A stretch of 43,409 nucleotides of DNA from DASYHS01 sp035998295 (lineage in GTDB: Bacteria > Pseudomonadota > Alphaproteobacteria > Azospirillales > Azospirillaceae). Below, piece after piece: positions 39,999 to 43,409 of this stretch (within the stretch, counting starts at the first letter, position 1; each line of letters starts with the position of its first letter). The stretch is taken from positions 1-43,409 of the forward strand of contig NZ_DASYHS010000297.1 of NCBI RefSeq assembly GCF_035998295.1. Reading direction: 5' to 3'. The position numbers were made by a program, and so were the translations under genes. Below the pieces are notes generated by a model that saw only the letters and a program-made list of their open reading frames with translations, had not been told where the DNA came from and ran no database searches.

Positions 39999-40088
39999 GG
40001 CAAAAAGGAGACCGGGGCTCGTCAAGGCTTGCGCACACCCCCGAGGTGCGACTTATCATCGCAGGGTGAGCGAGCCGGAGGAGATCCC

Positions 40089-40520
40089 ATGCACGTCGCA
40101 GCCGTTCTCAAGCGCAAAGGCAGTCACGTCGTCTCGACCGACCCCGGGCGTACGGTCGGGGATATCGTGGAGATGCTCGCCGACAACCGGATCGGCGCCG
40201 TCCTGGTGCTGGACGGCGGGCGCGTCGTCGGCATCGTCTCGGAGCGCGACGTGATCCGCGGCATCGCCGAGCACGGGCCGGCGGTGCTGGGCCACCGGGT
40301 CGACACGCTGATGACCCGGGACGTGCTGCATTGCCGGCCGACCGACACCATGGCCGAGCTGATGGCCGTCATGACGGAGCGCCGCGTGCGCCACCTGCCC
40401 GTGATCGCCGACGGCGAGGTCGCCGGCATGGTCAGCATCGGCGACGTCGTCAAGCAGCGGCTGGACGAGGCCGAGCTGGAGGTCGAGACGCTGCGCTCCT
40501 ACGTCGCCGGGAACGGCTGA
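40089..40520 (+). CDS. Tandem CBS-domain protein
   Basis: A 143-residue cytoplasmic protein made of two CBS domains (about 8-62 and 70-130): VVSTDPGRTVGDIVEMLADN, GAVLVLDGGRVVGIVSERDV, then LMTRDVLHCRPTDTMAELMA and RRVRHLPVIADGEVAGMVSI. Such stand-alone pairs bind adenine nucleotides and act as energy sensors. The ATG with GGAGGAG upstream is the start; longer versions have no similarity. Six bases separate it from the universal stress gene, so they are probably one operon. Confidence 0.92.
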   Translation: MHVAAVLKRKGSHVVSTDPGRTVGDIVEMLADNRIGAVLVLDGGRVVGIVSERDVIRGIAEHGPAVLGHRVDTLMTRDVLHCRPTDTMAELMAVMTERRVRHLPVIADGEVAGMVSIGDVVKQRLDEAELEVETLRSYVAGNG

Positions 40521-40525
40521 GGTCC

Positions 40526-40999
40526 GTGGCCGGGGGCGAGGGGTTCAAATTCCTGGTATGCGTCGACCGGTCGCCGCACAGCCGGCCGGCCGTCCGCTTC
40601 GCGAGCCTGCGCGCGCGCAACATCGGCGGCACGGTGGCGCTGCTGCACGTCCTGCCGCCCGCCGAGTTCCAGACCCTGCTGACCGTCGCCGAGACGATCG
40701 AGGAGGAGGAGCGGGCCGACGCCGAGCTGTTCCTCCAGACCGTCGCGGCGGAGGTCCACGCCCTTTCGGGCCGGCTGCCCGAACTGCACATCAGGGTCGG
40801 GTCGGTCGGCGATTCGATCCTCGGGCTGCTCGCCGACCAGCCCGGGATCGACGCCCTGGTCGTCGGCGCCGCCCCGCCCTCGGAGCGGCGGGGCCGCCTG
40901 ATATCCTGGCTCGCCGGACAGCTCGCGGGCAGCATCGAGATCCCGCTCCTGATCGTGCCCGGCAACCTCAGCGACGAGCAGCTCGCCCGCCACACGTAG
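40526..40999 (+). CDS. Universal stress protein family (UspA)
   Basis: A 157-residue protein with a UspA fold: FKFLVCVDRSPHSRPAVRFA, GGTVALLHVLPPAEFQ, then HIRVGSVGDSILGLLADQPG, and IDALVVGAA with the C-terminal IEIPLLIVPGN, matching the G-2x-G-9x-G(S/T) type nucleotide loop only partly. The GTG start has GAGG close by. It is paired with the CBS protein upstream, a combination that suggests nucleotide-linked stress response. The family is certain; the role is unknown. Confidence 0.88.
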   Translation: MAGGEGFKFLVCVDRSPHSRPAVRFASLRARNIGGTVALLHVLPPAEFQTLLTVAETIEEEERADAELFLQTVAAEVHALSGRLPELHIRVGSVGDSILGLLADQPGIDALVVGAAPPSERRGRLISWLAGQLAGSIEIPLLIVPGNLSDEQLARHT

Positions 41000-41085
41000 T
41001 ACTGGCGAGCAACAAGCAAGACGCATTCCCATGTATTCACAAGAATAAGTAACCCGAAGCTGAGATAAAAGCTGTGGTGGGGTTA

Positions 41086-41101
41086 TTTACGTTTACGTAA
41101 A
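41086..41101 (+). promoter_or_regulatory. Palindromic operator-like site before the FadL gene
   Basis: TTTACG-TTTA-CGTAAA is a perfect inverted repeat and overlaps a 12-bp palindrome GTTTACGTAAAC (41091-41102), 52 bases before the start codon. It resembles MerR/TetR-type boxes that control fatty-acid or branched-chain catabolism in proteobacteria, which would suit a FadL gene. The assignment to a regulator is inference. Confidence 0.5.
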
Positions 41102-41152
41102 CTGGAGCCGCTATTCTGGGAGCAACGAGTTCCGGACGGGAGGATAGTCCAG

Positions 41153-42433
41153 TTGAAGAGCGTTCGATTTGGCGTTGCCGCCGTCGCGGCGACGTTGTCG
41201 GCCGGTGCCGCGACGACGGCGGAAGGGGCCGGCTTCTACATCAAGGAACAGAGCGTCACCGGCCTCGGCCGCGCCTTCGCCGGCGAGGCGGCGATCGGCG
41301 AGGACGCCAGCACGATCTATTTCAACCCGGCCGCCATGACGGAGCTGTCGCGCGCCCAGGCGGTGGCGGGAGCGCATCTGCTGGTGCCCAGGTCGCAGCT
41401 CACCAACACCGGCTCCACCTATCTCTTCAATGGCGCGCCGATCGGGTCGATCGCCGGGACGGAAAGCGGCAACCCCTACGACCCGACGCCGGTCCCCAAC
41501 GGCTTCGCCGCCGCCCCGTTCCTGGACGGCGATCTGTGGGTCGGCGTCGGTGTCACGGCCCCGTTCGGGCTGGCGAACGCCTACGACCCGAACTGGTTCG
41601 GCCGCTATGATTCGATCGAGACCGAGCTGACCACGATCAACGTCCAGCCGGCCGTCGCCTACAGGATCAACGACATGCTGTCGGTGGGCGGCGGCGTCGA
41701 CATCCAGTACGCCGACGCGAAGCTGACCAACGCGCTGTTCGCCGGCCCCGGCAACCCGGACGTCATCACCGACCTGCAGGGCGACGACTGGACGGTCGGC
41801 TTCGACGTCGGCGTGCTGTTCAAGCCGCTGCCGACGACGCGGATCGGCGTCCATTACCGCTCGGCCGTCACGCACGACCTGGAGGGCCAGTTCGTCGCGA
41901 CCCAGGCCGGCACGGTCCTGGTCCGCACGCCCGGATCGGCCCAGCTCAAGCTGCCCGACATCGTGGAGGTCGGGGTGGCGCACGAGGCGACCCCGGCGCT
42001 GACCCTGCTCGGCGAGGTGACCTGGACCGGCTGGGACTCCTTCGACGAGATCCGGGTCCAGCGTCCCGGCTTTCCCGATTCGGCGATCCTCCAGGGCTAC
42101 GAGAACAGCTTCGCGGTGGCGCTCGGCGCGCAGTACGAGCTCGACGGGAACTGGACCCTGCGGGCGGGGATCCAGTACGACGAGACCCCGACCGAGGGCG
42201 GCTTCCGGTCGTCCCGCACGCCCGACGGCGACCGGACCTGGCTGACCGCCGGCTTCAGCTACCAGGTCGGCCGGAACTTCGTCCTGGACGCCGCCTACGC
42301 CCACATCTTCATCTCCGAGGAGACGGTCGACCTGACCCGCACGGGGGCCGTCCCCGCGCTGTCGACCCGGATCCGCGCCGAGACGGAGGGGAGCGTCGAC
42401 ATCGTCTCGGTCGGGCTGCGCTACCTCTTCTGA
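41153..42433 (+). CDS. OmpP1/FadL family outer-membrane channel
   Basis: A 426-residue outer-membrane protein. A signal peptide ends near residue 26 (ATTAEGA) and the mature protein begins GFYIKEQSVTGLGRAFAGEA, the FadL plug-like N-terminus, with STIYFNPAAMTEL next. The rest is a beta-barrel of alternating residues, e.g. ATPALTLLGEVTWTGWDSFD and DRTWLTAGFSYQVGRNFVLD, ending SVGLRYLF with the terminal aromatic. The family carries long-chain fatty acids or hydrophobic compounds, including aromatics, across the outer membrane. TTG start with GGGAGG nine bases before. A palindrome upstream may regulate it. Confidence 0.92.
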   Translation: MKSVRFGVAAVAATLSAGAATTAEGAGFYIKEQSVTGLGRAFAGEAAIGEDASTIYFNPAAMTELSRAQAVAGAHLLVPRSQLTNTGSTYLFNGAPIGSIAGTESGNPYDPTPVPNGFAAAPFLDGDLWVGVGVTAPFGLANAYDPNWFGRYDSIETELTTINVQPAVAYRINDMLSVGGGVDIQYADAKLTNALFAGPGNPDVITDLQGDDWTVGFDVGVLFKPLPTTRIGVHYRSAVTHDLEGQFVATQAGTVLVRTPGSAQLKLPDIVEVGVAHEATPALTLLGEVTWTGWDSFDEIRVQRPGFPDSAILQGYENSFAVALGAQYELDGNWTLRAGIQYDETPTEGGFRSSRTPDGDRTWLTAGFSYQVGRNFVLDAAYAHIFISEETVDLTRTGAVPALSTRIRAETEGSVDIVSVGLRYLF

Positions 42434-42490
42434 GCAGCCATGTCCCGCCTGGGGATTGCAGGAGGGATGAACGGGTCCATATCAGCCCGA

Positions 42491-42504
42491 TGCATTCGAA
42501 TGCA
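42491..42504 (+). promoter_or_regulatory. Perfect 14-bp palindrome before the glutathione transferase gene
   Basis: TGCATTCGAATGCA is its own complement and lies 23 bases upstream of the start codon, where a repressor could block transcription. No regulator gene is adjacent, so which protein binds is unknown. Confidence 0.4.
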
Positions 42505-42527
42505 ATCCTCACAGCGGAAAGCAGGAC

Positions 42528-43223
42528 ATGACCGTCGAACTCCACGCCTGGCCGACCCCGAACGGCTACAAGATCTCGATCATGCTCGAGGAGCTGGGCC
42601 TGCCCTACCGGGTCGTCGCCGTCGACATCGGCGCCGGCGACCAGTTCAAGCCCGAATTCCTGAAGCTGAGCCCGAACAACCGGATGCCGGCGCTCGTCGA
42701 TCCCGACGGCCCCGACGGCAAGCCGGTCACGCTGTTCGAATCGGGCGCGATCATGATCTATCTGGCCGAGAAGACCGGCCGGCTGCTCCCCGCCGACGCC
42801 CATGGCCGCTACGCCGCGATCCAGTGGCTGATGTGGCAGATGGGCGGGCTCGGCCCGATGCTCGGCCAGAATCATCACTTCCGCATCTACGCTCCCGAGA
42901 AGATCGGCTACGCCATCGACCGCTACACCAACGAGGCCAAGCGGCTCTACGGCGTGCTCGACCGCCGGCTGGCGGAGGCCGAGTACCTGGCCGGCGAGTA
43001 CTCGATCGCCGACATCGCGAGCTTCCCCTGGACCCGCAGCCACGAACGCCAGGGCATCGACCTCGCCGACTACCCGAACGTGCGGCGCTGGTTCGACGCC
43101 ATCAACGCCCGCCCGGCCGTCCAGAAGGGGCTGGAGCTGCTGAAGGACTACGTCCGCCCGGGCCCGATCGACGACAAGGCCCGCGAGATGATGTTCGGAC
43201 AGACCCAGTACCAGCGCCGGTAG
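42528..43223 (+). CDS. Glutathione S-transferase, Nu-class/YfcG-like
   Basis: A 231-residue protein with an N-terminal thioredoxin-fold (about 1-85: WPTPNGYKISIMLEELGLPY, NRMPALVDPD and LFESGAIMIYLAEKTG) and a helical C-terminal domain (about 95-205). The T-P-N-G stretch at the first helix is characteristic of the Ure2p/YfcG Nu class, whose members reduce disulphides and peroxides with glutathione rather than conjugating. It is not the zeta class, so it should not be maleylacetoacetate isomerase. It starts 94 bases after the FadL gene on the same strand. Confidence 0.9.
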   Translation: MTVELHAWPTPNGYKISIMLEELGLPYRVVAVDIGAGDQFKPEFLKLSPNNRMPALVDPDGPDGKPVTLFESGAIMIYLAEKTGRLLPADAHGRYAAIQWLMWQMGGLGPMLGQNHHFRIYAPEKIGYAIDRYTNEAKRLYGVLDRRLAEAEYLAGEYSIADIASFPWTRSHERQGIDLADYPNVRRWFDAINARPAVQKGLELLKDYVRPGPIDDKAREMMFGQTQYQRR

Positions 43224-43231
43224 ACGGATAC

Positions 43232-43257
43232 GCCCCTCCCGCCCATGCGGGAGGGGC
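43232..43257. terminator. Hairpin between convergent genes
   Basis: GCCCCTCCCGC/GCGGGAGGGGC is a perfect 11-bp stem with a CCAT loop, placed between the transferase stop and the LuxR gene's end. Its arms resemble those of the intergenic palindrome family seen at 15.94 kb. There is no T-tract. Confidence 0.6.
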
Positions 43258-43264
43258 CCCGGCC

Positions 43265-43409
43265 TCAGTCCGCCGAGGCTTCCATCCGGGCGGCGCTGAT
43301 CACCGCCTGGGTGCGGTTCCTGACGTTCAGCGCCTTGAAGATCGCCGTGACGTGGATCTTCACCGTGCCCTCGGACAGGCCGAGATCCTTGGCGATCTGC
43401 TTGTTCGAC
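43265..43409 (-). CDS. LuxR/NarL-type response regulator, C-terminal end (cut by window edge)
   Basis: Forty-seven residues of a helix-turn-helix: SNKQIAKDLGLSEGTVKIHV, then TAIFKALNVRNRTQAV and the end ISAARMEASAD. This is the GerE/LuxR recognition helix region of a NarL/FixJ regulator. It resembles the regulator at 38.6-39.3 kb (VRNRTQA is shared), so the two are paralogues of one subfamily. The receiver, if any, is outside the window. Confidence 0.9.
   Translation of the reverse strand, partial: SNKQIAKDLGLSEGTVKIHVTAIFKALNVRNRTQAVISAARMEASAD

Noticed and set aside
42528..43223. The glutathione transferase as the missing maleylacetoacetate isomerase
   Set aside because: Its N-terminus has the T-P-N-G motif of Nu-class enzymes and lacks the SSCxWRVRIAL-type zeta motif.
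1..43409. A CRISPR array, prophage or integrative element
   Set aside because: No regularly spaced direct repeats, cas, phage structural, integrase or conjugation genes are seen; the only mobile elements recognised are the two insertion sequences.
1..43409. tRNA or rRNA genes
   Set aside because: No cloverleaf-like segment with a conserved T-arm or rRNA-like stretch was found in the intergenic regions.

Overview
The window is a very GC-rich chromosomal segment with dense, mostly short-spaced genes. The gene content (two TRAP transporters, the rsmI-yraN-gshB block, the mutY-DUF721-thioredoxin-smc block) fits an alphaproteobacterium, probably Rhodospirillales-like. No rRNA or tRNA is visible, so the genus cannot be read from the sequence. 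Both edges cut genes: a Tat-exported urea/amide-type binding protein at base 1 and a LuxR-type regulator at base 43409.

Layout. 1-3.6 kb: solute-binding protein, chemotaxis receptor, DUF4142 lipoprotein. 3.6-9.3 kb: a catabolic module, with TRAP genes dctP-dctQ-dctM and an IclR regulator on the minus strand, divergent from a ThDP-dependent enzyme. 9.6-11.1 kb: a RelE/XRE toxin-antitoxin pair and a LysE exporter. 11.1-15.6 kb: housekeeping genes gshB, sirB1-like, yraN, rsmI, and a divergent LpoA-like lipoprotein. 15.8-19.2 kb: a palindrome-rich intergenic zone holding two insertion sequences side by side, an IS110-family element with a candidate guide-RNA region and an intact IS4-family element with 17-bp ends and a 9-bp target duplication.

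19.2-26.1 kb: an aromatic catabolism cluster on the minus strand, namely 4-hydroxyphenylpyruvate dioxygenase, fumarylacetoacetate hydrolase, an FMN alpha-hydroxy-acid oxidase, homogentisate dioxygenase, a MarR regulator and a reductase-fold protein. An M14-type deacylase lies upstream. 26.2-29.1 kb: a second TRAP operon (dctP-dctQ-dctM), divergent from the deacylase. An 11-bp AT-rich motif occurs both before the dioxygenase operon and in the deacylase/TRAP intergenic region. The likely logic is uptake of an aromatic or acylated aromatic acid, release or oxidation to 4-hydroxyphenylpyruvate, then degradation through homogentisate. Maleylacetoacetate isomerase is not present in the cluster.

29.1-36.7 kb: duplicated double-hairpin elements, two exported proteins of unknown function, mutY, a DciA-like protein, an anchored DsbA-like protein and smc. 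36.7-43.4 kb: a small unknown gene, a sensor kinase and a NarL-type regulator that both carry degenerate receivers, a lipoprotein, CBS and universal stress proteins, a FadL-type porin, a glutathione transferase and the partial LuxR regulator.

The observations most worth following are the shared operator around the homogentisate/TRAP region, the two insertion sequences in palindromic DNA, the duplicated hairpin module near 29.2 kb, and the two-component pair whose receivers both lack the phosphoacceptor aspartate.
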